64,000 bases of DNA from Microbispora amethystogenes. Lineage in GTDB: Bacteria; Actinomycetota; Actinomycetes; Streptosporangiales; Streptosporangiaceae. The first letter of the stretch is position 1; the number at the start of each line of letters is the position of its first letter. Shown in pieces: positions 15,663 to 25,087 of this stretch. Location: positions 44,636 to 108,635 of the forward strand of contig NZ_BOOB01000049.1 in the NCBI RefSeq assembly GCF_016863015.1, read 5' to 3'. The notes under the pieces were generated by a model. That model had not been told where the DNA came from and searched no databases. It worked only from the letters and a program-made list of their open reading frames with translations. Made by a program: the position numbers and the translations under genes.

Positions 15663-17471
15663 ATGCGTGCTCTCCGCCGAGTCAGCCCCGCTGACCACCC
15701 CGGTGGTCGCGGCCTCCGCCGCCGTATCGGCGGCCGGGCCGCCGCCGTGCTCGTCGCGGCCGGCCTGCTGCCCGCCGTCGCCACGGCCGTCTCGACGCTG
15801 CCAGGCTCGGCCGAGACGGGCACCGTCGTGACGGCCGGGGACTCCTGCACGGTGCCGCCGGACCGGCGGATCGCCGAGGTGCAGGGCAGCGGGACCGCCT
15901 CCCCGCTCGTCGGGCAGACGGTCCGGGTCGAAGGCGTGGTGACCGGAGACTTCCAGCGCCCCGACCAGCTCGGCGGGTTCTACTTCCAGGACCCGGCGCC
16001 GGACGCCGACCCCGCCACCTCCGACGGCCTGTTCGCGCTCGCCCGGGAATCCGCCACGGACGTCAGGGCCGGTGACCGGGTGCTCGTCACCGGCCGGGTG
16101 GCCGAGTTCGACGGGCTGACCGAGCTCTCCCCGGTCACCGCCGTCGAGGTCTGCGGCACCGGGACCGTCAGGCCCGCCCGCGTCGTCCTGCCGAGGGCCG
16201 CGGGCACGACCTTCGAGCCGCTGGAGAACATGCTCGTGACGTTCCCCGGCCCGCTGACCCTCACCGACCACTACGACCTCGGCCGGTACGGCGAGGTGAC
16301 CATCGCGGCCGGAGGCCGGCTCTTCCAGCCGACCGACCGCGAGGGCGTCGACCCGGCGCTCGACGCGCGCCGATCCCTGCTCGTCGACGACGGCTCCACC
16401 GTGCGGAACCCCGCCACCATCCCGTACGCCGGCTCCCCAGCAGTTCCCCGCCTGGGCGACACCGCCCCCGGGATCACCGGAGTCCTCAGCTACGGCTTCG
16501 ACGCGTACCGCCTGGAGCCCACCCAGGAGATCCGCTTCGCCCGCACCAACCCCCGGCTGAGCGCCCCCCTGCCGGTCGGCGGCACCGTGCGGGTGGCGAG
16601 CCTGAACACGCTCAACTGGTTCACCACGCTCGGCTCCCGGGGCGCCGCCACGGCCCTCGAACAGCGGCGCCAGCTCGCCAAGATCGTCGCCACGCTGCAG
16701 GGCCTCGACGCCGACGTCGTGGGCCTGATGGAGGTCGAGAACAACGGCCTGACCGCGCTCCAGGCCCTCGTGGACGCGCTCAACGCCAAGGCCGGCGCGG
16801 GAACCTACGAGGCGCTGGTCCACCCTCATCCGGGCGGCGACGCCATCCATGTGGCGGCGATCTACAAGCCGGCCAGGGTCACCCCGGTCGGCGCCGCCCG
16901 GTCGTCCACCGACCCCGTCTTCCGCCGTCCGCCGCTCATCCAGGAGTTCCGCCGGGCCGGTGGCGGTCCGCCGTTCACTCTGGTCGTGAACCACTTCAAG
17001 TCGAAGGGCTGCGACGCGGACGCGCCCGCTCCAGACCAGGAGCACGGCCAGGGCTGCTACAACGACGAGAGAGTCCGGCAGGCAAGAGCGGTGCTCGGGC
17101 TGATCGAGAGCATGGACCTGCCCGACCCGCTGGTGATCGGCGACCTCAACGCGTACGGCGAGGAGGACCCGATCCACACGCTGGAGCAAAGCGGGCTGGT
17201 CAGCCTCACCAAGCGGTTCGTCCCGGAACCTTCGCGCTACAGCTTCCTGTTCGGCGGGCGGTCGGGCGAGCTCGACCACGCCCTCGCCGGCGGTGAACTG
17301 GCGAGCCGGGTAACCGGGGCGACGATCTGGCACGTCAACTCCGACGAGTCCCGCATCCTCGACTACACCACCGAGTTCAACCCGCCGGGGCTGTACCGGC
17401 CCGACGCGTTCCGGTCCTCCGACCACGACCCGCTGCTCGTCGGGCTGAACCTGCCCGGCGGCGGGGGCTGA
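15663..17471 (+). CDS. Secreted ExeM/NucH-family endonuclease
   Basis: 602 residues with an N-terminal signal peptide (Arg-rich start, hydrophobic stretch AAAVLVAAGLLPAVATAV at about 22-40). An OB-fold-like domain follows (about 60-195: IAEVQGSGTASPLVGQTVRVEGVVTG), as in ExeM-type extracellular DNases. The C-terminal endonuclease/exonuclease/phosphatase domain starts near 305 (VRVASLNTLNWF) with the metal and catalytic landmarks GLMEVENN, VVNHFKSKG, IGDLNAYGEEDP and SSDHDPLL. Likely degrades extracellular DNA for phosphate or nutrients. ATG at 15663 with AAGG upstream. Its stop lies three bases from the convergent ctaD stop, leaving no room for a terminator. Confidence 0.88.
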   Translation: MRALRRVSPADHPGGRGLRRRIGGRAAAVLVAAGLLPAVATAVSTLPGSAETGTVVTAGDSCTVPPDRRIAEVQGSGTASPLVGQTVRVEGVVTGDFQRPDQLGGFYFQDPAPDADPATSDGLFALARESATDVRAGDRVLVTGRVAEFDGLTELSPVTAVEVCGTGTVRPARVVLPRAAGTTFEPLENMLVTFPGPLTLTDHYDLGRYGEVTIAAGGRLFQPTDREGVDPALDARRSLLVDDGSTVRNPATIPYAGSPAVPRLGDTAPGITGVLSYGFDAYRLEPTQEIRFARTNPRLSAPLPVGGTVRVASLNTLNWFTTLGSRGAATALEQRRQLAKIVATLQGLDADVVGLMEVENNGLTALQALVDALNAKAGAGTYEALVHPHPGGDAIHVAAIYKPARVTPVGAARSSTDPVFRRPPLIQEFRRAGGGPPFTLVVNHFKSKGCDADAPAPDQEHGQGCYNDERVRQARAVLGLIESMDLPDPLVIGDLNAYGEEDPIHTLEQSGLVSLTKRFVPEPSRYSFLFGGRSGELDHALAGGELASRVTGATIWHVNSDESRILDYTTEFNPPGLYRPDAFRSSDHDPLLVGLNLPGGGG

Positions 17472-17474
17472 GGC

Positions 17475-19160
<1,686 letters not shown>

Positions 19161-19227
19161 CCGCCTGCTCCTTCTAGAGTCAGCTCAAGGGGGTCTCCTG
19201 CCCGGTGACATGAGGCTCATCGCGAAT

Positions 19228-19253
19228 GGAATGCTGGGATCGTCCGGCTGGTT
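19228..19253 (+). promoter_or_regulatory. SigR-type promoter of the thioredoxin gene
   Basis: GGAAT (19228-19232), exactly 18 bases, then GTT (19251-19253), the signature of promoters read by the thiol-oxidative-stress sigma factor SigR. Predicted start about 19260, giving a leader of about 28 bases that contains AAAGGAG before the ATG at 19288. Confidence 0.75.
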
Positions 19254-19287
19254 ATGCCCGCTGAAGACCGACTGAAAGGAGTCGCCC

Positions 19288-19653
19288 ATGGCAACCGTCG
19301 AGGTGACCGAGAAGAACTTCAACGACATCGCCGACAACGGCATCGTACTGCTCGATTTCTGGGCGTCCTGGTGTGGCCCCTGCCGATCGTTCGCACCGAT
19401 CTTCGAAAAGGCGTCCGAAGAGCACGCGGACATCACGTTCGGCAAGATCGACACGGAGGCGCAGCCGGGCCTGTCGGAGGGGTTCGAGATCACGGCGATC
19501 CCCACGATCATGGCGATCCGGGACGGCATCGTGGTGTTCGCGCAGCCGGGCGCGCTGCCCAAGCCGGCGCTTGAGGACCTGATCAGTCAGCTCCGCGCGC
19601 TGGACATGGACTCCATCCGTGCCCAGATCGAGGCGGAGGCCAAGAACGGCTGA
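19288..19653 (+). CDS. trxA: Thioredoxin
   Basis: 121-residue cytosolic disulfide reductase with the active site WASWCGPCR (about residues 28-36) and the cis-Pro loop ITAIPT. A C-terminal extension (about 105-121) is slightly longer than in the smallest thioredoxins. AAAGGAG sits 8 bases before the ATG. The SigR-type promoter upstream implies induction by disulfide stress. No thioredoxin reductase is adjacent. The symbol follows the family name; which paralogue this is cannot be told. Confidence 0.92.
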   Translation: MATVEVTEKNFNDIADNGIVLLDFWASWCGPCRSFAPIFEKASEEHADITFGKIDTEAQPGLSEGFEITAIPTIMAIRDGIVVFAQPGALPKPALEDLISQLRALDMDSIRAQIEAEAKNG

Positions 19654-19667
19654 GGCGCCGGGCCGCG

Positions 19668-19686
19668 CCGGGCCGGATCGGCCCGG
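19668..19686. terminator. Hairpin between thioredoxin and DAHP synthase genes
   Basis: CCGGGCC (19668-19674) and GGCCCGG (19680-19686) around a 5-base loop, 14 bases after the thioredoxin stop, in a 130-base gap between convergent genes. Short but all G-C. No T-run. Confidence 0.45.
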
Positions 19687-19783
19687 CCCCCGTCACCCCG
19701 GCCACCCTTCACCTCCGGCCCCTCACCCCGGGCCGGGAGTCACGCGGGCCGGGGGAGACGGCGTCGGGGGCGAGGCGTCGCGC

Positions 19784-21118
19784 TCAGCTGGCTCGGTACA
19801 GCTCCGCGACGCGGAAGGCGAGGTCGAGCGACTGACCGCGGTTGAGGCGGGGGTCGCAGGCGGTCTCGTACCGCAGCGCCAGGTCCTCCTCCACGATCGC
19901 GTGCCCGCCGCCGACGCACTCGGTCACGTCGTCGCCGGTGAACTCGATGTGGATGCCGCCGGGGTGCGTGCCGAGGGCGTGGTGGACCTCGAAGAAGCCC
20001 GCGACCTCGTCGAGCACGTCGTCGAGCCGGCGGGTCTTGTGGCCGCTCGGGGCCTCGAACGTGTTGCCGTGCATGGGGTCGCACACCCAGGCCACGGTCG
20101 CGCCGCTCGCGTTGACCTTCTCGACGAGCGTCGGCAGCGCGTCGCGGACCTTCCCGGCGCCCATCCGGGTGATGAAGGTGAGCCGCCCCGGCTCGTTGTC
20201 GGGGTTGAGCTTGTCGATCAGGCTGATGGCCTCTTCGGGCGTGGTCGTCGGGCCGAGCTTCACGCCGATCGGGTTGCGGATGCGGCTGAAGAACTCCACG
20301 TGCGCCCCGTCGAGCTGCCGGGTGCGCTCGCCGATCCAGACCATGTGCGCCGACACGTCGTACGGCAGGCCCGTACGCGAGTCGATCCGGGTGAGCGCCC
20401 GGTCGTAGTCGAGGATCAGGGACTCGTGCGAGGAGTAGAACTCGACGGTGTGGAACTCCTCGGGGTCGGCCCCGCAGGCCCGCATGAACGCGAGCGCCTG
20501 GTCGATCTCCCGCGCGAGCTGCTCGTAGCGCCGCCCGGCCGGGGACTCGGCGACGAAGTCCTGGTTCCACGCGTGGACCTGGCGGAGGTCGGCGTAGCCG
20601 CCCTTGGTGAAGGCCCGCGCGAGGTTCAGCGTGACGGCCGAGGAGTGGTAGGCGCGCAGCAGCCGGTTCGGGTCGGGACGGCGGGACTCGGGGGTGAAGT
20701 CGAACCCGTTGACCATGTCGCCCCGGTAGGCGGGCAGCTCGACGCCGTCGCGGACCTCGGTGGGCTTGGAGCGCGGCTTGGCGAACTGGCCCGCCAGCCG
20801 GCCGATCTTGACGACCGGGACGCGGCCGGCGTAGGTCAGCACGATCGCCATCTGCAACAGCGTCTTGAGCTTGTTGCGCACGTTCTCGGCCGTGGCGCCC
20901 GCGAAGGTCTCGGCGCAGTCGCCGCCCTGCAGGACGAACGCCTCGCCGCGGGCGACCGCGGCCATGCTGTCCTTGAGCTGGTCGCACTCGCCCGCGAAGA
21001 CCAGCGGAGGCAGGCTCGCCAGCTCCGCGACGACCTTGTCGAGCTCACCGCGGTCGGGCCAGTCGGGCTGCTGGGCCGCGGCCAGGTCACGCCAGGAGTC
21101 CAGGTTCGATGCGCTCAC
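19784..21118 (-). CDS. Class II 3-deoxy-7-phosphoheptulonate (DAHP) synthase
   Basis: First enzyme of the shikimate pathway: phosphoenolpyruvate plus erythrose-4-phosphate gives DAHP, in the cytosol. 444 residues, normal for the plant/actinobacterial class II type. Conserved segments include PLVFAGECDQL, LQGGDCAETF, RIGRLAGQFAKPRS-type VVKIGRLAGQFAKPRS, YHSSAVTLNLARAF, FYSSHESLILDYD, CDPMHGNTFEAPSG and HIEFTGDDVTEC. GTG at 21118 (MSASNLDSWRDL) is preferred; GTG at 21124 is possible. The gene starts 6-12 bases after the upstream monooxygenase stop with no clear ribosome site, so it is probably translated by coupling. Confidence 0.94.
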   Translation of the reverse strand: MSASNLDSWRDLAAAQQPDWPDRGELDKVVAELASLPPLVFAGECDQLKDSMAAVARGEAFVLQGGDCAETFAGATAENVRNKLKTLLQMAIVLTYAGRVPVVKIGRLAGQFAKPRSKPTEVRDGVELPAYRGDMVNGFDFTPESRRPDPNRLLRAYHSSAVTLNLARAFTKGGYADLRQVHAWNQDFVAESPAGRRYEQLAREIDQALAFMRACGADPEEFHTVEFYSSHESLILDYDRALTRIDSRTGLPYDVSAHMVWIGERTRQLDGAHVEFFSRIRNPIGVKLGPTTTPEEAISLIDKLNPDNEPGRLTFITRMGAGKVRDALPTLVEKVNASGATVAWVCDPMHGNTFEAPSGHKTRRLDDVLDEVAGFFEVHHALGTHPGGIHIEFTGDDVTECVGGGHAIVEEDLALRYETACDPRLNRGQSLDLAFRVAELYRAS

Positions 21119-21129
21119 GGACACCAAGG

Positions 21130-22380
21130 TTATTGCACCGCGTCCCCTGTGGCCTCCTCCTTGTCCATCTGCTGAGATCCTTTCACTCGTGGCGGAAGAC
21201 GGACGTGCTCGGGAAGCACGCCGAGGCCGACGAATCTGGGCAGCAGTGAGCGGACCACCGGCACGCGGGTGAGATCGGGAATCGTCCGTACGGAACGGGA
21301 GGCGAGGGTGGGCCGGATGAACCGGTCCTGCACCAGCCGCTGCGCGGTCTGGACGACGACCGTGGGAATCCGGCGGCGGCGCTGCACCTTCGCCAGCAGC
21401 GCCGAGGGCGCCCGGCCGCGCAGCAGGGCCGGCCCGACGATGTTGGCCGTCGCGACGGCGTCCTGCACCGCCAGGTTGATCCCGACGCCGAAGACCGGCG
21501 ACATCGCGTGCGCCGCGTCGCCGATCAGCAGCAGGCCGGGGAGATGCCACCGGGAGATCCGGTTCACCTCGACCCGCAGCACGCCGGTCTCGTCGAAGGA
21601 GCGCAGATCGTCCACCCGGCCGCCGAGGAAGGGCAGCAGCAGCCGCACCCGGTCGCGCAGCTCCCCGACGCCCTGTGCCCGCAGCGCCTCGAAGCCGCCC
21701 TTGGGGATGACGTAGGCGAGCTGCCAGTGCGTCTCCCGCACGATGGCGACCATGAGCTCCCCGGCCGACGCCCGCAGGAACGGCTGCCCCGGATCGCCGT
21801 CCTCGCGCGGCAGCCGGAACCAGACGACGTCCATCGGCGCGCCGAACCGCCGGGGCGCGAGGCCGGCCGCCTGCCGCAGTACGGAGGTCCGGCCGTCGGC
21901 CGCGACCGTCAGCGTGGCCCGGATCTCGTGCTCCGCGCCGCGTTCGTCCCGGTAGCGCACCCCCCGGACGACGCCGTCGTCCCGTACGAGGTCGGTGACC
22001 GTGGCGTTCATCAGCAGGCGGAAGTTGGGGTGACGGCGCGCCTCTCCCGTGACGAGGTCGAGGAAGTCCCACTGCGGGACGAAGGCGATGTACCGGTACT
22101 TGCCGGGAAGCCTCCGCAGGTCGGCGATCGGCACCCGGCCCTCGTCGGTCTCCACGGACATGGTGTGCGCTTCGAAGTGCGGCAGCCGGTGGAACGCCTC
22201 GGCCAGCCCGATCTCGTCCAGCACCTGAAGGGTGGAGGGATGGATCGTGTCACCGCGGAAGTCGCGCAGGAAGTCCGCATGTTTCTCCAGGAGTGTGACG
22301 TCGACGCCCGCACGGGCCAGCAGCAGCCCGAGCACGGCCCCCGCGGGCCCGCCGCCCGCGATCACGCATGTCGTGTCCAT
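21130..22380 (-). CDS. FAD-dependent monooxygenase (UbiH/PheA-like)
   Basis: 416-residue flavoprotein of the aromatic hydroxylase family. The FAD Rossmann motif IAGGGPAGAVLGLLLARAG is at residues 7-25, the DG-type segment VAADGRTSVLRQAAGL is near 165-180, and GDAAHAMSPVFGVGINLAVQDA binds the FAD ribityl moiety near 290. Substrate unknown. It is directly upstream of, and probably co-transcribed with, DAHP synthase. ATG at 22380. Confidence 0.87.
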   Translation of the reverse strand: MDTTCVIAGGGPAGAVLGLLLARAGVDVTLLEKHADFLRDFRGDTIHPSTLQVLDEIGLAEAFHRLPHFEAHTMSVETDEGRVPIADLRRLPGKYRYIAFVPQWDFLDLVTGEARRHPNFRLLMNATVTDLVRDDGVVRGVRYRDERGAEHEIRATLTVAADGRTSVLRQAAGLAPRRFGAPMDVVWFRLPREDGDPGQPFLRASAGELMVAIVRETHWQLAYVIPKGGFEALRAQGVGELRDRVRLLLPFLGGRVDDLRSFDETGVLRVEVNRISRWHLPGLLLIGDAAHAMSPVFGVGINLAVQDAVATANIVGPALLRGRAPSALLAKVQRRRRIPTVVVQTAQRLVQDRFIRPTLASRSVRTIPDLTRVPVVRSLLPRFVGLGVLPEHVRLPPRVKGSQQMDKEEATGDAVQ

Positions 22381-22445
22381 AATTCATCACCCGCTGAAAT
22401 TGTCGCACGAGCGGCTCGGTGACTCCATACCCGGAGGGGGAGCAC

Positions 22446-22541
22446 ATGGTGACCCGCCGCGGGCCGGGGGAGCGGGGCGAAGCGGGCCTACCGGAGCGGC
22501 CGCGGGCACGCTATTTTGTGATCAATGAATATCGGCTGTGA
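22446..22541 (+). CDS. Possible 31-codon small ORF
   Basis: ATG at 22446 follows a strong ribosome-site match (GGAGGGGG at 22433-22440) and opens 31 codons ending in ARYFVINEYRL. The last third uses AT-rich codons and coincides with what may be the promoter of the next small gene, so the ribosome-site match may be chance. Not recognised. Kept because of the start signal only. Confidence 0.25.
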   Translation: MVTRRGPGERGEAGLPERPRARYFVINEYRL

Positions 22542-22550
22542 GGAGTCGTC

Positions 22551-22718
22551 GTGATTGCTCGTGTCCCCCGCGCGCCGCGCGTCGCGGCCGGAGCGATGGT
22601 CCTGGCCCTCGTGGCCTCGGTGACCGTCGGCGCCCCCGCGGCCGTCGCGGCGACCGGAGACGCCGAACCGCACACCGGCACCGGCTGCGGCTCGCAGTCG
22701 CTCGTGCTGGACGCCTGA
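22551..22718 (+). CDS. Small secreted peptide
   Basis: GTG start at 22551 with GAGGAG seven bases upstream opens 55 codons. Residues about 1-35 form a typical signal peptide (basic RVPRAPRV, hydrophobic MVLALVASVTV, then APAAVAA with a likely Ala-x-Ala cut), leaving a mature tail of about 20 residues (TGDAEPHTGTGCGSQSLVLD plus Ala) with one Cys. A very strong terminator follows 11 bases after the stop, which supports a real transcript. Function unknown. Preceded by an AT-rich promoter-like stretch (22511-22535). Confidence 0.6.
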   Translation: MIARVPRAPRVAAGAMVLALVASVTVGAPAAVAATGDAEPHTGTGCGSQSLVLDA

Positions 22719-22729
22719 TCCGGAACGGA

Positions 22730-22767
22730 CCACACCCCCGTGACCCTGGGTGGTCACGGGGGTGTGG
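22730..22767. terminator. Strong 16-bp stem terminator
   Basis: CCACACCCCCGTGACC (22730-22745) and its perfect complement (22752-22767) with a 6-base loop. Placed between the small secreted peptide gene and the convergent phosphotransferase gene; likely works in both directions. Confidence 0.85.
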
Positions 22768-22810
22768 CGTGCCCGTCGGACGGTGGGACGGGGCCGGGCC
22801 GGAGCCCGGT

Positions 22811-23824
22811 TCAGACGCGGGCGTGTGGCCCGTGCTGCCGCAGGCCGGCCCTCAGGGTGTCGAGGCAGCTCGCGAGTGATCGGGTGGACAGGTCGCGGAT
22901 GCGGGCGTAGGACTCCTCCGGGTACTGCCGCGGGCCGTCCTCCACAAGCATGATCAGGTAGAGGTAGACCCGGTAGAGGGCGAGCCGGGTCCAGGCGCCC
23001 TCGCCGAGGTCCGCTCTGCCGCCCTCACTCCGGTAGCCGGTGAGCAGGGGGTCGTCCTCGCGCAGCTCGCCGAACAGGGTGGGAGTGATGAAATCGGCCA
23101 GCGGATCGCCCCAGAAGGCCCTCTCGAAGTCGATGATCGCCTGGACGCGCCGGTCGCCGTCGAGGAACACGTTGCCGGGCCACACGTCGAAGTGGACCAG
23201 AGCCGGAGTGACCACCTCGTCGAGGACGTGCGCGTTCCGGTGGACGAGCCCGGCGATCTCCACGATCGTCGCGGGAAGCCGGGTGTTGTAGTGGACGGCG
23301 TCGTCGAGCATCGCGCCCATCATGACGAGGAACGCGTCCCGCCACGTGCGCCCGGTGAGCCCGGCGTACGGGTAGCCGAAGACGCCGGTGCCCGGGATCG
23401 CGTGCAGCCGGGCGAGGTGGCGGCCCAGCTCGAACCGGATCGCGCTCTCCTCCGCCGGGCCGAGAGAGGTCGCGCTCCACGCGGCGCCGTCGAGGGCGGA
23501 CAGGATGAGATAGTCGCCGCCGAGCGCCGAATCGTCGAACGAGGCGTGCAGCAGGTCGGGCATCGGCACCCCGGCGGGCTTGGCCAGGTGGTAGACCATC
23601 GCCTCGGTGCGCAGCAGGTGCCGTTCGTACGTCAGCATCCGGAGGTCCGGCGGCGGCCCCAGCTTGAGCACCACCTGGCGCCCGTCGTCGAGCCCGAGCC
23701 GCCACGCGGCGTTGGCGAAGCCGTCGGTGAGCTCCTCCGAAGAGGTCAGTGCGCGACCCAGGGCGTCACGGGCGATCTCGCCGAGCTGAGCGGGGGACAG
23801 TCGTCTCTTGGTCCTGCTGTCCAA
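22811..23824 (-). CDS. Aminoglycoside-phosphotransferase-family kinase
   Basis: 337-residue small-molecule kinase of the APH/choline-kinase fold. The catalytic loop HFDVWPGNVFLD (about 208-219) and metal-binding IIDFERAFWGDP (about 227-238) are intact; the nucleotide Lys is in QVVLKLG. TTG start at 23824: one base after the upstream stop, with GAGGAAG six bases ahead, so it is translationally coupled to the aldose epimerase. Because it shares the epimerase's CebR-controlled promoter, it may phosphorylate a sugar or sugar derivative rather than an antibiotic. Substrate not known. Confidence 0.85.
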   Translation of the reverse strand: MDSRTKRRLSPAQLGEIARDALGRALTSSEELTDGFANAAWRLGLDDGRQVVLKLGPPPDLRMLTYERHLLRTEAMVYHLAKPAGVPMPDLLHASFDDSALGGDYLILSALDGAAWSATSLGPAEESAIRFELGRHLARLHAIPGTGVFGYPYAGLTGRTWRDAFLVMMGAMLDDAVHYNTRLPATIVEIAGLVHRNAHVLDEVVTPALVHFDVWPGNVFLDGDRRVQAIIDFERAFWGDPLADFITPTLFGELREDDPLLTGYRSEGGRADLGEGAWTRLALYRVYLYLIMLVEDGPRQYPEESYARIRDLSTRSLASCLDTLRAGLRQHGPHARV

Positions 23825-23825
23825 T

Positions 23826-24716
23826 TCAGTCTTCCTCGGTGGCGGCCGCGATGGTCCACGTGGCCTCGTGCTTGTCCCCCGGCTGCAGAACGACCAGATC
23901 GGTGCCCGAGTTGAACGCGTCGGGCGGGCAGGTCATGGGCTCCACGGCCAGCCCCCGGTGGCCGAGCCCCGTACCGGTGCAGATCTGGACCCACGGCATG
24001 ACCTCCGGGTCCCAGGTCAGGTCCACCACGCCTTCCGGGCCGCGCACGCGCACCCGTCCCTCCGCCACGCCGGTGAAGGCGTGGTCGACCGCCGTCTCCC
24101 CGATGACGCGCGGCGCCCGGAAGTCGTACGGCGTGCCCGCCACGTCCACCAGGTCGGTGGGGGCGAGCAGGTCGTCGGTGAGCAGCACCCGGCCGGCCGG
24201 AAGCTCCAGCTCGTAGGCGGTCACGTCAGGCCCGGCCAGCAGCCAGGGGTGCGGCCCACAGCCGTACGGCGCGGCGCTCTCGCCGACGTTCTGCGCGGTC
24301 AGCGTGGTGGACAGGCCCTCCCCGGAGATCGAGTGCCGCACCTCCAGGGCGATCCTGTGGGGATAGCCCTCGACCGGCTCCACGATGTACGTCAGCCGCA
24401 CGTGGCCGTGGTGGTCCTCCACCACGAGCAGCTCCGCGCACTCCCAGTCGCGGTCGGAGACCAGGCCGTGCAGGGCGTGACCGCGGTCGGGCTCGTTCAC
24501 CGGCAGGCGGTGACGCCGCCCGTCGAAGGCGTACTCGGCCCCGACCACCCGGTTCGGCCAGGGAGCGAGCATCGTGCCGCTGTAGTAGGGGACCGGCCCG
24601 CCCTCCGGCCAGCTCGTCACCAGGTCGCGGTCTCCGTGCCGCAGCACCCGGAGCGCGCCGCCCCGCTCGCTGATCGTGGCCTGGTAGCCGCCGCCGGTGA
24701 TCGTGTAGTCAGGCAC
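23826..24716 (-). CDS. Aldose 1-epimerase family protein
   Basis: 296-residue galactose-mutarotase-fold enzyme that interconverts alpha and beta anomers of free sugars. Landmarks: WPNRV near residue 55, the His pair region (RGHALHGLVSDRDWE, about 78-92), GPHPWLLAG (about 155-163) and a late acidic catalytic segment (EVMPWVQICTGTGL). First gene of a two-gene operon with the kinase. The promoter carries a perfect CebR box downstream of its -10, so it probably acts on glucose or cello-oligosaccharides released by the beta-glucosidases. Confidence 0.88.
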   Translation of the reverse strand: MPDYTITGGGYQATISERGGALRVLRHGDRDLVTSWPEGGPVPYYSGTMLAPWPNRVVGAEYAFDGRRHRLPVNEPDRGHALHGLVSDRDWECAELLVVEDHHGHVRLTYIVEPVEGYPHRIALEVRHSISGEGLSTTLTAQNVGESAAPYGCGPHPWLLAGPDVTAYELELPAGRVLLTDDLLAPTDLVDVAGTPYDFRAPRVIGETAVDHAFTGVAEGRVRVRGPEGVVDLTWDPEVMPWVQICTGTGLGHRGLAVEPMTCPPDAFNSGTDLVVLQPGDKHEATWTIAAATEED

Positions 24717-24822
24717 GGGGGGAGTCCTTTCGCTGACGCGAGGTCAAGAAATAGGTCATCTGCCGGTGTGCAGGGACTTTATCCCAGCTCATCGCCCTTG
24801 ATCCAAGCGGGGTGGGCAATAA

Positions 24823-24875
24823 GTGGGAGCGCTCCCACCGGAGGTAAAGCTAAGTCTTTCCGACGAACGCGTCAA
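24823..24875 (-). promoter_or_regulatory. Epimerase promoter with CebR/CelR box
   Basis: Minus strand: TTGACG (24875-24870), 17-base spacer, TAGCTT (24852-24847), then the perfect 16-bp palindrome GTGGGAGCGCTCCCAC (24838-24823) just after the predicted start site. The core TGGGAGCGCTCCCA is the CelR/CebR operator. Binding here would block initiation or clearance. Confidence 0.88.
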
Positions 24876-24973
24876 CTTATTCCGGGATTGTGGCGTAGAT
24901 CGGTATAACGGCTTTGAATTTGCCGTTCGGCGCGTTCCGCTGCACGTGCATGGGAAATCGCCCACCTGACAAC

Positions 24974-24988
24974 GCTGAAAGTTTCAGC
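24974..24988. promoter_or_regulatory. Second LacI-type palindrome
   Basis: GCTGAAAGTTTCAGC, perfect 7-bp arms around one base. GAAA-x-TTTC dyads are typical sites of other LacI-family sugar regulators in actinomycetes. It lies in the 371-base gap between the GH1 gene and the epimerase promoter; the cognate regulator is not in the window. Confidence 0.5.
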
Positions 24989-25004
24989 CGCTCAAGGCAC
25001 GCGT

Positions 25005-25034
25005 CGCCGCCCTCTCGCCGGGCGAGGGGCGGCG
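25005..25034 (-). terminator. Terminator after the GH1 gene
   Basis: G-C stem CGCCGCCCTCTCGCC (25005-25019) against GGCGAGGGGCGGCG (25021-25034), one bulged base and a tiny loop, about 55 bases beyond the beta-glucosidase stop on the minus strand. Ends the E1/E2/GH1 operon before the epimerase promoter. Confidence 0.65.
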
Positions 25035-25087
25035 GGCGGGTGGCGTGACACCCCGAATGCGGATGCGCGGGTTCCCGCGCGGGCGCG

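Noticed and set aside
15519..17426. 635-codon minus-strand frame opposite the secreted nuclease
   Set aside because: Antisense shadow; low-complexity translation and no ribosome site.
22811..23824. Aminoglycoside resistance gene
   Set aside because: The kinase fold is clear, but coupling to a sugar epimerase under CebR control gives no support for a drug substrate.
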